DNA of 64,000 nt, taken from positions 33,258,890 to 33,322,889 of the forward strand of contig NC_088868.1 in the NCBI RefSeq assembly GCF_032884065.1. The letters run 5' to 3'. The notes below the pieces were generated by a model, which searched no databases, was not told the DNA's origin, and saw only the letters and a list, made by a program, of their open reading frames with translations. The translations under genes and the position numbers were made by a program. The stretch is from Artemia franciscana. Taxonomy: Eukaryota; Arthropoda; Branchiopoda; Anostraca; Artemiidae. Positions 23,215 to 35,160 of this stretch are shown here, piece by piece. Every line of letters starts with the position of its first letter. The stretch's first letter is position 1.

Positions 23215-26200
23215 AAAAAAGGAACAGTTGCTCACATATACTGACTTATACCTTCGAGTTTCAGCACTGACGGGCTCCTTCGTGCATATTCTGTCTCAAG
23301 GTAAATTAACTGTTTTTCTTAGTATTACATAATGCTCTAAGTACAACTGTTTCACTAAACAAAATTTTTTCGCCATATGAAGACAAAAAAGGTATATTTC
23401 GATACAAGTCCTTTCGGCATATTCAAATTTTGTTTAGTGTGTTTTATATACTAAATCGAAAATACAATTGCAACTTGTTCTCCAGTCTTGCCTTCAGTGA
23501 CAAGACACCCTCATTTTTTATCAAAGAAGGTGGAGCAGACAAAGAGGTGTCTAGGAAGAAGGTTAAGGCTTATATGACAGAAAATCAATTATTAATCATC
23601 TTAAAAGTGGGTTTATGCTTTCTTCCACTGATCCAACTTCACACATCCCTTTACAGAGCCATAAGTTACAACAGTTTATTTTCATGCCCCCTTTTTCTCA
23701 CAGGACGTCCTTTTGAGAATCTCCAGCTTCAGACATTCAACAAAACATAGCCATGCTTGCTGAATAAGACAGCGTTTTTCTTTTCTTGTATTTTTTCACG
23801 ATAAAACTCAACAATCCTTTCAGTCAACCCATCGGAAATGATTTGTGCAGCTATATCTGTATACTTTAAACAGAACACAAAAATTTATCACAGGGATGAA
23901 GTTCTGCTCTCATCAAGAGGTTTCATCGCTCCTTCGAATTTTATTTCCTTAAAGATATACCTGAATGTTAAGTTAGAGATAAGTATAATTTTATTGAAAT
24001 GATATCTGTGTTTGCATGGCCGAAGCAGGAGGGGAGGCCAAACCTTAAAATCCCCCAAAGTAATCACTAGCTCTTTGTATTTATTTATAATTTCAAGTGT
24101 TTATTTTTTTGTGGTTTTGTGCAGGCCCTTAACCAAATTCCTTTTTTGGAGGCCAATAAAGAAACAATGTGATAATTTTGAATTTAAAGGATCCAGAAAT
24201 TCCAAGAATTTAGAATGGGGTCCGTCAATGAACCACCTTCCTCTCCCCACGTACGTTCCTGTTTAAGTAATAATCCTGAAAATGTGAGAAAGGAAAGACT
24301 AAATTTTTAAAGACTTAATTCTAAATTTTTTTACAAAAAGTAAATAGACTGTGTTAAAATAAAAAAAAAAAAAATCTGCTTTAGAGATCACGATGGCAAC
24401 CATGGTGACATGATGACAAAGGGCATGACCGAGCTCATATTGACATGAGCGAGTGGAGCTAGGTGAAAAAATCAGGAAAGCTGAGGTTTTAATAGCTAAA
24501 GAACTAACGAAGAACCCCCCTCAAAGGTCTTGTGTGCTGGAAAAATAAATTCAAAATATCACCAAATGTAATTGTGTCATTTGACTTTTTGACAATACAA
24601 AAGCTAAAAAATTTATAATTTCTACTTTAAAATTTTTGAAATAGTAGACCTATTGATTGTAAGCTTAATGCTAAAACTAGACACTATTGTTTTTGCTTGA
24701 GAGGCTATTGTAAAATCAGTAAACACCCATGCAAAAAAAAAGTAAAATCCAAAATTTTTTCTTTGACTTATATACTGTATAATAAATTCTTGACTTGGTC
24801 ATACGTATAGCTGATGGCCAAGGACCCTCCTAAGAATCCTACCCCGCTTCCTCCTTAAAAATGTTCTGAGTTTATCCACACACAAAAAAAAATCACTAAG
24901 TTTCAAACTTTCACGATCAATTAAGGCGAATCTTCGTGAAAACAACCTGCATATATGACTTGTTTCTAAAACTGGCTGCCTTTTAAGCATTAACGAAACC
25001 GATAGTAATTCTAGAATATTAATGAATATTAAGGCTGTATGTTTATTCAGCTATTGAAAAAAAAGTAACAGGCAGGAGATTATTACCTTTTTATACAAAA
25101 TTTGGTAAGACAGACAGTAAACATTCATAGTTTCATAGTATTCATTGAAAGGTAAGCGATCATTAAAAGGAAGAATAGGTCATTCAGTTTCTAAGATGTA
25201 ATTTCATAATTCCTCCACTTGACCGTTTGATGTTTAACTTTATTTTGCCCACATGCAATTTTGCATGTGGGCAAAATCACACATTTACATCACACTATAT
25301 TTTGCCCACATGCAAGAACAACCAAGACTGACCAATAAGTATGGGCACGGAGATATACTTAACTTTTATATTCTTGTATTTAACAATGTGGGATTTCTTA
25401 GAAAAAGAAGAGCTAACAGATATTCTGTAAAAAAGGACCAAAATTAAAGTTGACTGCTACAGTCACAGAAAAAAATTATTAAATCAGCACATAAATCACT
25501 AGATTATTGAAGAAAATCAGTAAATCAACCAAAAGATCCCTAAAATTTGGTGGTTTTTTCCTCGACGTGTGGCAACCCTAAATGCTGCTCCAAGGTTGCA
25601 TCTTGATGCAAACGGGTCAGATGATATGAATTTTCGTGAAAAATATCTAAAGGTGGCAGTGAACACTTCCAGCAAACAAATATGATGAAATCTAGAAGCA
25701 CTTCTGCGGAACATAAGTATATCCCTCATATATCTACATATAAGAATACGTTTGGGAGCGTAATAAAAATGAATTTACATACTTATGTAAATTAAACTCC
25801 CAGGGTAGACATTCCTGACCTTAGCCCTATTTCGTTTCTTATTATTGTTTTTCTCATAATTACACTAATAACAAAATGGGCTTTGAAAAAAATCACTAAA
25901 CTTAAAAGAAAAGTTAAAAATGCTTCAACTTTTAGCATTTGTCGAAGTATCAAGAAAAAACTTTTCTCTGCAACTATCATCCATCCCTTTAATTTAAAAC
26001 AAAATTTGACAATTTTCCAGCAGAAATAATTCTATTTAACAAGTATTTTCGATTTTATACTAGGTTTTTGCTTTTCTATTAAGATTCCCATTAATCTTTT
26101 GTTAAATGTCTTTTTGAGCCTTATAATGTCAGTTTTCTGTTTCTGAATTTTTTATTTTGATTCATTCTCAAGGAAAGAAACGTGTCCAGATTAGGGCTCT

Positions 26201-27080
26201 TAACTGAGCTCCATCGATTAAGAAATGCTTTCAGATTCCACTTATGTTATTTCTTGCCTTTTACGGTCAAACATGACGGCGGAAAGGGAAAAGGTCAAAT
26301 CAGTACAGCTATAAATTATAATAGGACGCTTTCCTGTGATGGGTTTATAATAAACCAGAATGATTTACAGAAAAAAGCTTCAAAATATAATGTCTCGAAA
26401 TCTAGCATCTAAAGTTAAATTTTTATCTTCAGATTTAGCTATGTATGACAAAGAAAAAAAAGTTTAAATTACTATCCTATTCTGCCGTTATGAAAAGGCT
26501 GCTTTGATTCCATTGATTATGATTAATCAATTTGATTAATTATTAATTAATTAAATAATTGATTTGATTAATTATTGTGAGGTGTTTTCACAAAGCAATC
26601 AGTGAAAGAATCAAATAACCTACCATTTTTGCAACCTGTTCCTGAATTTACCCATTTTTGTTGTGTCAATTTTGGGTGACTTTGAAATTTGGAAAATTCT
26701 TTTGAATTTTTTAGAAGGCGACCGAATTTACAATAAGACAGTGATTGGATTAATATTTTAATTTTTTGTTAAATAGAATAATAAATTAAGATAAATGCTA
26801 ATGTGTATTTCAAATAGTATTAATACTGATTAATATCATCGATAAGTAATTTAGACTCATTAAACTAAGACTGTTAAGGTTAAACAAATAAAGACTTTGA
26901 TTTGACAAATATGATTCATGTCCAAATTCATTTCCTATTATATGACATGGAGGTATTGTACGAGCCTGATATCCCTTCATTGCTATTCGTTCTTTAAACT
27001 TTTATAATTTAAATGTTTTTGTCAATCTTTGTCATATATTAATCTAAATAACACTCTTACATCGTGATTTTCAATACCCT
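23215..27080. other. Sparse region without a convincing gene
   Basis: Three frames with somewhat protein-like composition (23430-23750 plus, 25555-25690 plus, 26182-26412 plus) lack recognised motifs and I could not link them. A low-complexity ATTAATTAATTAAAT palindromic patch lies at 26510-26575. Otherwise nothing matches the window's repeat families. Confidence 0.45.
25242..25314. repeat. Perfect hairpin plus a third direct copy
   Basis: ATTTTGCCCACATGCAA at 25242-25258 is mirrored by its exact reverse complement at 25261-25277 with a 2-base spacer. A direct copy, ATTTTGCCCACATGCAA, follows at about 25298-25314. Confidence 0.95.
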
Positions 27081-27086
27081 ATTGAG

Positions 27087-27370
27087 TATTAACGTAGAAC
27101 AAACCTCTTCGATTTTGAAGTATCAAATTGGCAAAAGTGGAAAATATTTAATGATCGTCGTCAAAACCCCTAAATTGAAAGTCCCATCTACCATCTTAAA
27201 AACAAATAAGATTAAATTTTTACATAGTATCAACGTAGAACAAACCTCTTCAATTTTGAAGTATCAAATTGGACAAAAGTGGAAGATATTTTAATGATCG
27301 TCGTCAACACCCCTAAATTGAAAGTCCCATCTACCATCTTAAAAACAAATAAGATTAAATTTTTACATAG
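27087..27370 (+). repeat. Tandem duplication, about 141-143 bp x 2
   Basis: The unit beginning near AACGTAGAACAAACCTCTTC repeats with few differences (for example GGCAAAAG against GGACAAAAG) and ends in TTTTTACATAG both times. A 76-codon frame spans both units but breaks at the boundary. Confidence 0.95.
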
Positions 27371-27415
27371 ATGGTACTAAAATGTTTCCCATTTCTTGTT
27401 TATTTTGTTTTTGAT

Positions 27416-27737
27416 GAATAGTAAAACTTAGGGTACTTGTGCATTATATGGTACACACTTGAGAATTTGCATCTACAGATCCCACAATAACCGGCTTATA
27501 ACTGTCGGTATTTGAAAAAAATTAGCTTAGTCTCAGTTGAAATCTACATTGTTGTTATATTTTTGTTAAATTAGTAAAACGAATAGTAAAACGTAGGGTA
27601 CTTGTGCATTATATGGTACACACTTGAGAATTTGCATCTACATATCCCACAATAACCGGCTTATAACTGTCGGTATTTGAAAAAAATTAGCTTAGTCTCA
27701 GTTGAAATCTACATTGTTGTTATATTTTTGTTAAATT
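27416..27737 (+). repeat. Tandem duplication, about 165 bp x 2
   Basis: The unit starting GAATAGTAAAAC (27416 and 27581) repeats almost perfectly through TATATTTTTGTTAAATT. It is a different sequence from the duplication that ends 46 bases upstream. Confidence 0.95.
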
Positions 27738-27739
27738 TT

Positions 27740-28375
27740 TCATAATTAGAGATGGTATTTTGGTTGAGTTAGGTCATGTTAGTTAAGATAATTGATATAA
27801 TACGTTCCATGCGGCCAATGCTATAATTCTTAGTTGTAATTTTCATAATTTTGCTACTAAAGTATTGTATTTTCATCATATTTCTGTATATTTCATTAAG
27901 ATTAACCTAACTGCACATCTCAAGTGTGTAACAAATAGCACACAAGTACCAAACTTAGGTCTGAATGTTCCTAAAAAACTATGAGAAATATCAGCAGTCT
28001 TTTTATTTTTGTAAATTGTATATATGAGTGTTGAACGATGTTAAAACTAAAAGTTTTGTTTGTTTCAAGTGTCAACTAAGGTTTTTTACTTCCATGAGAA
28101 AAACTGTTTTGCCAACTATTCATTAAAGGTTGACTTCGTAAATATAGCTGTTTTACCATTGGTCTAGAGGTTATGTGAGTGTTAAAGTTATAGCAACCTA
28201 TTATATTGTCAATATATTTGATGTCTACTCGCAGGTGGGTATTCACCATAATAATAACAAGTTTTGTTTGTCATAAAGTTGTCAAATTTTGTGTCATGAT
28301 TTTTGAAACAAGCATATATATCTAGCTTGATCATTGCTTAGAAACGGTTCTTTTTATTAAATGAATAAAAAAAAT
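27740..28375. other. No gene; short match to 53560-53610
   Basis: Around 27885-27925 the phrase TTTCATTAAGATTAACCTAACT parallels TTTCATTAGGATTAACCTAACT at 53568-53590, each followed within 20 bases by a GTGTGT-containing stretch. This hints at another low-copy repeat family. Confidence 0.5.
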
Positions 28376-28915
28376 ACTTTTTTTTTACTGAAAGCAAGAA
28401 GCGACATTAAAACTTAAAACGAACAAAATTTATGCCGCATATGAAAGGGCTGTTCAATCCTCAACACCTCGCTCTTTACTCAAAGTTTCTTATTACTTTA
28501 AAAAGTAAAGTTGTGACAAAGATCAAACTCCAGCGTAAAGAGCGAGGTGTTGAGGAGTGGACAACCCCCTTCATATACGGCGCAATTTCTCTTCGTTTTA
28601 AGTTTCAATTTCATTCCTTACTTTCAGTTAAAAAACACAGCTTTCTCAATTAATTTATGAACTTTCTTCACATAATGCAGGTTCGAACTTGGTTCACCGT
28701 ATATGAAAAATTAAAATTAACTTACAAATTAATTCTGGCACAGTTTCCCCCCGTGTAGAATTTCCTCTGGAAAGTTTAGCTCCAGAAACTACTTTCGCAA
28801 TTTTAATGGCTTCTTGTAGAAAATAACCTCTCCCCCAACCAAGAATATATCCCTTGAAAAAGTACATTTAAACTTCCCAATAGCCAATAATATATGTAAA
28901 CAATAGACAAAGTTG
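28376..28915 (-). mobile_element. Family B, palindrome plus adjacent body fragment
   Basis: The palindrome fills 28376-28640 (ACTGAAAGCAAGAAGCGAC at one side, CATTCCTTACTTTCAGT at the other). The inner arms CCTCAACACCTCGCTCTTTA and GTAAAGAGCGAGGTGTTGAG pair. The following 270 bases resemble the variant body seen at 49050-49460 (CCCTTGAAAAAGTACATT, AATAATATATGTAAACAAT). The TCAAACAG end is missing. Confidence 0.8.
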
Positions 28916-29220
28916 TATTAGCCTCACACGCTCCAAAAAAATCACTGGTAGTATTAGTTAACTTCCAAAAGATGTATATTTTCTCGCGACAGGGTTGAAC
29001 CTCTCCAACCTCTAAGATTTTTTCTCAGCAGGAAAGAAGAAAAATATTTTATTTTAAACAGAATCTACGATAAGAAGGGCGCATCACTGAGCAGTACCTA
29101 TATTTAGGCTCAATTTAACAGAAAAGAGGTCATAGATTAACTTACGCTTCCTCCCTCCCGAGATTATCTCCAATATTTAACCGAATTTTACCAAAAAACT
29201 AAAAAATACTAGCTTAAGGC

Positions 29221-29310
29221 AGGGGGTATTTTCAGCAGGGGGGGGGGGAATTTTGCGGGGGGAAGTATTTTCTGGGGGTGTAGTTTCCGAAGGGGGAGGG
29301 TATTTTCTAG
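29221..29310 (+). repeat. Cluster of G runs
   Basis: Runs of five to twelve G occur at least five times in 90 bases (AGGGGGTATTTTC, CGGGGGGAAG, TGGGGGTG, AAGGGGGAGGG). Loops are 3-14 bases, so G-quadruplex folding is possible but not assured. It has a decayed echo near 2160-2210. Confidence 0.7.
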
Positions 29311-31002
29311 TTGCGGGTACGCCTACATGTTTAGAACCGTTTTAATTACGAATTGTTGGGTAAATCTCATAAAGAAATTATCGTACCGTTTTTTTACTGT
29401 TTACCAAAAACAGTAATACTTTCTTTTGCTATTTACCTTTTTTATTTATCAAAATTTGTTGTGGCGCCCCAGGATATGGTTTAATATTAATCTTTTTTCA
29501 AGTTTTCCAAGTGATCTCTATCAAGCTTATCACTACAAGAGGAATAGAAATTAAAATACATTGCCAGGCTAGAACCTAGTAGCCCTAATACCATAAAGTT
29601 AAAAATCTAAATTATCACGTACCCACACATTGGATAAATTATTCTTGTAGGCCTTTACCCCATCAATTAATAAAACAGGTTAAAATCTTGAATGAAAAAT
29701 TTTGAAATTGGGATGTTACAATATTAGTTTATTTTTCCTTTATTCTATGAAAAAAAGAGCAAAGAAAACTAATAATTGTCGGAGAGTCAATGGATCCAAG
29801 AGCGATCAAGTTTTATTGATGCAATACATAATAATACAAAGTGAGGTATCAAAGGCCAGATAGGAACTATAAAGAAACGTATTGGAATGACATAGTCCAT
29901 AATTATGGCGCAAAAATGGTGCAATTATGGTGCAATGCAAAAACATTTAAAGTACATTCTTTGTGGCTGATCATAGCGTATCTTTCCCTTCGTCTTAAAT
30001 AGCCATGTTATAGCCTAATAAGGAAGGATATATTCTTAGCATGCCGGGAAAATATTTTCCTGGGACTCTTATTAAAAGAAAAATAAGAAATGGGAATGAT
30101 TATTGCTTTCTCTCGTTTCTACAGTTATTAGTCCTAATTTTGCAATCGAATCAGCTGTGTTTCTTTTTTTGCTCTTGCTGTTTTTTATTTATTTTTTATT
30201 TTTCCCATTAAATTTTTAATTTCTCCTGTGTTTTGTGGATGAATTTAAAATTTATTTTGAGTAACAAAATATATATTCAGTAGGGTAGTGATGTCAATTG
30301 GGGGGGGGGGTCGTCCTCCTTCCTTCAGATTTCCCCTGTATAAATTTTCACTTTTTTGGTCTTTTATTGAAAAAAAGAATAACAAAAAGCAAAACTATCC
30401 CACCCACTATATTCTGAAAAAAAATCTTGTCACGCTAGATTTTTGTGAATTGCCGCCACTGTCAAGGGATTGAGCTAAAATATTTCTGTGCAGTCAACTA
30501 GTGTTGAAGCCAATGTAGTTTGCGTTTTATATTATTATATTCCCTATTATTACAGGGTGTCTTATTGTTTCTTTTCACGGGTTGTATTATTATTCTTGTG
30601 TTTTTTATTAGATACAATATGGTTTCTTTCTCATTGTTTGGCAAATAATCATCTCACGCAGTCAGTGCGAAATAAACGATTAATATTAAAGTTTATTTCA
30701 AAGGCTTCTTTTAACTCTAATTGTGAAAAACGAACACTAGCTACTATGGAAGCGAGATTATAAATTTTTTGTGAGTGTGGAAGAGTGCCCCTGAACTTTC
30801 AAAAATTATGTTTTGTGCCCAGAATTTATAAATTTCACTTTTGCAAAGAACGATTATCGTGAAAATTTGACTCTCTTTTTCTGGAAAAATAAGAGGTTAG
30901 TAAAGTCGAGAAATTCGATCATACAAATGGCCATCCATAGTCTGTTGCGGTATATTGTTAAAGGATTTAATGTCATTTATGTCAAATGTCATTGTCAAAT
31001 GT

Positions 31003-31026
31003 CAAATGTCATTTAAATGACATTTG
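31003..31026. repeat. 24 bp perfect palindrome after TGTCAAA repeats
   Basis: CAAATGTCATTTAAATGACA followed by TTTG is its own reverse complement. Upstream, 30970-31010 holds tandem TGTCAAA and TGTCATT words. Confidence 0.9.
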
Positions 31027-31299
31027 AGAGCTCTTGTTTTCGTTTTAATCAGTAAAAGAGATAACGCCACAGAACACCATTGCATTCCAGCCTTTTAGCT
31101 TTGACAGATCCAACATACTAAAGAACAAATATTGTAAGGGTATTTATGTAGGTTCCGAGTAGTCGATTCTGTACCAGTATGCAGTATACAAATCATCTCA
31201 GAACATACATGTAGTTCATGAGACCAAACCGTTAATATAGACCGATAATTCATTAAATCAAAACGTTACAGAATATCGTATGTATACCCATTATTATAT

Positions 31300-33089
31300 T
31301 AAATATAAAAAAAAGGTTTTTTAACTGAAAGTAAGGAGCGACTTTAAAACTTGAAACGAACAAAAATTATTCCGTACATTAAAGGGACTGTCAAATCCTC
31401 AATCCCCTCTCTCTTTACGCTAAAGGTTTTTGTTGTTTTAAAATGTTGAATGATGAGAAAGAGTCAACCTTTAGTGTAAAGAGCGGGGGGCTTAGGATTG
31501 GACAGGCCCTTTCATATACAAAATTATTTCTGGTTCGTTTGAAGTTTTAATGTCGATCCTCACTTTCATTTAAAAAACAACTTTGTTTTTAATTTAATTT
31601 CTCAATATTTTTGAATTAATGCAGGTTTTGGTTTTGGCTCACCGTACATGAATAAAACAAGAACGAAATTTGTATATTACTTTTGCTTTCTTTTTGACTA
31701 AATGGCTTGCTCAAAGTTTTGATCGGATGATTTTTAGAAAAAACGGGTGGGGAAGGTGACCTAGCTTCCTTCCCATTTTTTGGCTATTTCAAAAGACCAC
31801 TAGAACTTTCGATTTTATTTACGAACGTTTTTATTAGTAATAAATATACGTAAATTAAAAAAATTAACTTCCGTAACGAACTTCCATATTCGTAAATTTT
31901 TATTATGTATATGAGGGGGTTCACCCCCTCGTCAATACTTCCCACTTTACACTAACGTTTGGATTTTGTTCCAATTCTTTAAGAATGACCCTGGAATCAA
32001 AAAGGCCATTTAATTAGAATAAATAGCTCTTTTGAAATTACTAAAAATGCTTTAGCGTAAAGAGCGAGATATTGAGGAGGGGAAGAATCCCATCATATAA
32101 GTAATAATTCCTGCTCGGTTTAATGTTGCTTCTTACTTTCCGTTGAAAAAAACTTGTTTTTTATTCAATTTTTCTTTGTTTTTTTTTTAAATAATGCCTA
32201 AAATCCAGCATCCCCTTCATGGAAATTATCTTTCACTATGATAAATTTCTCCATGGAAAGATCCTTCCACATAACTCCCTCTCCCAGACCCTTCCACCAC
32301 TAGAAAAAATCCCCCTGAAGATGTCTGTATACTTTCTAATAATTAATACTATTTGTACACAATGGGCCAAGTTTATAATTTACAGTCCTTACTCCAGGGA
32401 CTGTGGGTGGTTAAGTCGTCCTCAAAGACATATGCTGAACAAAATGACCATCTTAAAATTTTCATCCGGTGACTATGGGAAAAAATGAGCGTGGGAGTCG
32501 GCCTAGTTGCCCCCCCCCCATTTTTTGGTCACTTAGAAAGGGCACTAGAACTTTTATTCTCTGTTTAATGAGCGTGGGAGTGGGCCTAGTTGCCCCCCCC
32601 CCCAATTTTTTGGGTCACTTAAAAAGGGCACTAGAACTTTTATTTTATGTTTAATGATTCTATGACCACTGGGTTGATACGATCACCCCTGAGAAAAAAC
32701 AACAACAAAAAAATAACAAAAAACAAGTGAACAAGCATCCGTCATCTTTCTTCTGGCAAAAAATATAAAATTCTACATTTTTGTAGATAGGAGCTTGAAA
32801 CCTCGACAGTAAGATTTACTAATAGGCAGAATCTGATTGTAGGATTTTCATTGAGGTTCTCTCACTTTTAGGGGGGAAGTTTCTCCTTTTTTCGAAAATA
32901 AAACAAATTTTCTCAAGCTCGTAAATTTTGATGGGTAAGACTAAACTTGATGAAACTTATATATTTAAAATAAACATAAACATCCAACTCTTTTGATGTA
33001 TCTATTGTTATCAAAATTTCTTTTTTTAGAGTTTCAGTTACTATTGAACCGGGTCACTCCTTACTACAGTTCATTACCACACTGTTTGA
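31300..33089 (-). mobile_element. Family B, full-length arm
   Basis: In minus orientation, this runs from the palindrome (31300-31585) through the body to the terminus CTGTTTGA at 33089. Landmarks in order: palindrome arms around CTCTTTACGCTAAAGG and TTTAGTGTAAAGAGCG; a second, looser foldback (31905-32110, TATGAGGGGGTTCACCCCCTC against GTAAAGAGCGAGATATTGAG); CCTTCATGGAAAT; ACTGTGGGTGGTTAAGTCG; a duplicated GAGCGTGGGAGT box; GGGTTGATACGATCACCCCTG; and the terminal hairpin, damaged here (CAGTTCATTACCACACTG). No coding capacity. Immediately beyond 33089 lies a LINE. Confidence 0.88.
32485..32655 (+). repeat. Tandem duplication, about 84 bp x 2, within family B
   Basis: ATGAGCGTGGGAGT at 32485 recurs at 32568, each followed by a GGCCTAGTTGCCC run of Cs, TTTTTTGG, GGGCACTAGAAC and TTTATT. 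C-run lengths differ. Other B copies have one unit, so this happened in this copy. Confidence 0.93.
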
Positions 33090-34697
33090 TTAGGGTAAAC
33101 CGTGATAGAGTCAAAGTAAAAGATATAGAAAAGAATGGAAAAAGTCAATGACACTTTGGATATGAAGGAAGATTTATTTTATAAGGAAGAATTAGTAAAC
33201 AATACTAAATGGGTTAAAAACGATGAAGTCCTAGGTGCTGATGGTTTGGTAAATGAGTTTTTTTTCTGTTTTTATTTGGTGGCTACGAGGTTAAGGATAA
33301 GCTACTGGTGACTATGGATATGGTTTTAGAAAAAGGGGAAGTACCTGCTGATTTTAGGAAAATCATATTAAGCCCATCTATAAGAAAGGTGATAAGAGTG
33401 GTTGTGGTAATTATAGAGGGGTTATCTCTAGCCTGTTTTCTATAGGAAGTAAATTACTTTGCATGATGATTCTATTTTACACTTAGAGAGGCTGTAGATA
33501 AAGTTTTAGAGGAGAACAGTGATGCGTCGACCAGATTCTCACTCGTAGATTAATCATTGAAAAGTGTCTGAGTCATCAAACACCACTAGTTGTCAGTTTC
33601 ATAGATTACAATGAAGCGTTTGATTCAGACGATAGAAGATCTTTTTGCAAACGTCCTATCCTTGTATGGTCCTATACTTGTATACCATATAAATACATAA
33701 AAATGGTCAGTGCTGAATACGAGAATAATATTGCTGTTGTTAAGTCAGACGGCGATAGGGCAGCTTCACCGTCGAATAAATCAAATATTCCATAAAGTCA
33801 GGAAGTGAGATTAGTAGCAGGTTTCCAATTAAATCAGAAGTTAAGCAGCGTTGTGTTCTATCCTCGTTTTTATGGATCATTTTGATGGACTTGTCACACG
33901 GAGCAAAGAAAGGCAAATGCGAAAGTACAAATCTTTTAGACTTAGATTATGCTGATGATTTAAGCATCCTAGATGACAGTGTTAGAAAAATGAATAAGCT
34001 TTTAGAGGTTCTGCAAGTTCAGGGTGCAAAAATAGGTTTTAAAATAAATGTAAAGTAGACTACGTCATTAAAACTAGGAATAAGCAAAGGAGGAGAGGTG
34101 ATGTTGGGTAACAATAAGATCAATCAAGTAGACGGTTTCTCATACCTAGGTAGTATTAGTATTAGTATTAGCATTAGGGTGTGGTGAAGATGTTAAAAGT
34201 AGAATAGATTGGGCCCACGATGCTATTTCATAGTTTTAAAAGTTTTGAAGATAGGAAGATAAGTCCGCGAATCCATATTAGAATATTAAAAGCTATAGTG
34301 AAGACAGTGGTCAAGTGTACTCTGGAAGCGTGGGTGCTGCAAGAAAACGGATGAGAAGCTGCTATGTGTTTTCTAGAAAAATTTCTTATAGATTATTTTG
34401 GATAGCCAAATGACTGATCGTATCTCAAATAGTATACTGTGCGAAAAATGTATACCAATTCCACTTTCAAGTGCTATAATGAGAAAAAGGATGAGATGGT
34501 TAGGACAGGTTCTGTGGATGAAGTGTTAAAGATTTCCGGGGATTGTTCTTGTCAGTCAACTGCCCAGGGTGAAACGAAAAGAGGGTCGTCTCAAAATAAG
34601 GTGGGATGGGTGTAGTAAGGATGTATTTAAGGTACATGGGAGGTTCATGTGTGGATTTAAATAGGTAGGCTTTGAATACTCTGGAATGTAGTAGGAA

Positions 34698-34700
<3 letters not shown>
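33090..34700 (+). pseudogene. Degenerate LINE (RTE-like), reverse transcriptase to 3' end
   Basis: Across changing frames the plus strand gives the ORF2 order: RVKVKDIE (about 33110), KNDEVLGADGLVNEF (about 33215-33260), PIYKKGDKSGCGNYRG with VISSLFSIGSKLL (about 33375-33460), VSFIDYNEAFDS (about 33595), SEVKQRCVLSSFLWIILMDL (about 33840-33890), catalytic YADD at 33948-33959, then SVRKMNKLLEVLQVQ, GFSYLGSI, EDVKSRI, and the tail RMRWLGQVLWMK (about 34483) with KEGRLKIRW. It lacks the endonuclease, so it is 5' truncated, and it contains many stops and frameshifts. The protein tail runs to about 34690 and is followed at once by a (TA)n tract. The family is shared with 22793, 48657 and 51305-52080. 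Confidence 0.9.

Positions 34701-34793
<93 letters not shown>
34701..34793. repeat. (TA)n microsatellite at LINE 3' end
   Basis: Pure TA repeat of about 93 bp directly after the LINE C-terminal coding region. RTE-type elements often end in short tandem repeats, which could have seeded it. Confidence 0.97.
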
Positions 34794-34795
<2 letters not shown>

Positions 34796-34855
34796 TTCAA
34801 GCACCAAGCACATACTATAAGGCTGACGGGAGGAAAGTACTCCTCTTATTGTGAA

Positions 34856-35160
34856 AATTAAATAAAAAAAAAACAAGTTTTTTTTAACTGAAAGTAAGGA
34901 GCGACATTAAAACTTAAAACGAACAGAAATTACTTCGTATATGAAAGAGGCTGCTTCCTCATCAACGCCCCGCTCTTTACGCTAAAGTTTGACTCAGTCT
35001 CTCAATTCTTCTTTTTAAAACAGTAAAAAACTTTAGCGTAAAGAGCGGGGCGTTGATGAGGAAGCAGCCTCTTTCATATACGAAGTAATTTCTGTTCGTT
35101 TTAAGTTTTAATGTCGCTCCTTACTTTCAGTTAAAAAAAACTTGTTTTTTTTATTTAATT
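34856..35160. repeat. Family B palindromic module, near-perfect
   Basis: The outer edges are AATTAAATAAAA and TTTTATTTAATT. Moving inward, the arms pair through AAGTAAGGAGCGACATTAAA, AACGAACAGAAATTACTTCG, TATATGAAAGAGGCTGC and TCATCAACGCCCCGCTC to ACGCTAAAG. The loop is about 40 bases with no strong pairing. Arms are about 130 bp with very few mismatches. Confidence 0.95.

Larger units (their letters stand above)
28916..31299. other. No convincing gene; G-rich patches
   Basis: AT-rich DNA with a G-run cluster at 29221-29310 and an 11-base G run at 30300-30310. Frames at 30288-30473, 30488-30763 and 30813-31016 show no motif I recognise. Confidence 0.45.

Noticed and set aside
23430-23750. 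A 106-codon plus-strand frame with a possible exon (SDKTPSFFIKEGGADKEVSR)
   Set aside because: Composition is protein-like and an acceptor-like CTCCAG precedes it, but I recognise no family and found no partner exon.
24012-24266. Frame beginning MHGRSRRGGQTLKS
   Set aside because: G-rich start followed by ordinary AT-rich sequence, no motif; chance frame.
25555-25690. A plus-strand frame with protein-like words (LNAAPRLHLDANGSDDMNF) and an overlapping minus-strand frame
   Set aside because: Short, without splice support or motif; both strands are open, which is expected by chance in some segments.
26182-26412. A 76-codon plus-strand frame preceded by CTCAAG
   Set aside because: No recognisable domain and no supporting exon; kept only as a possibility.
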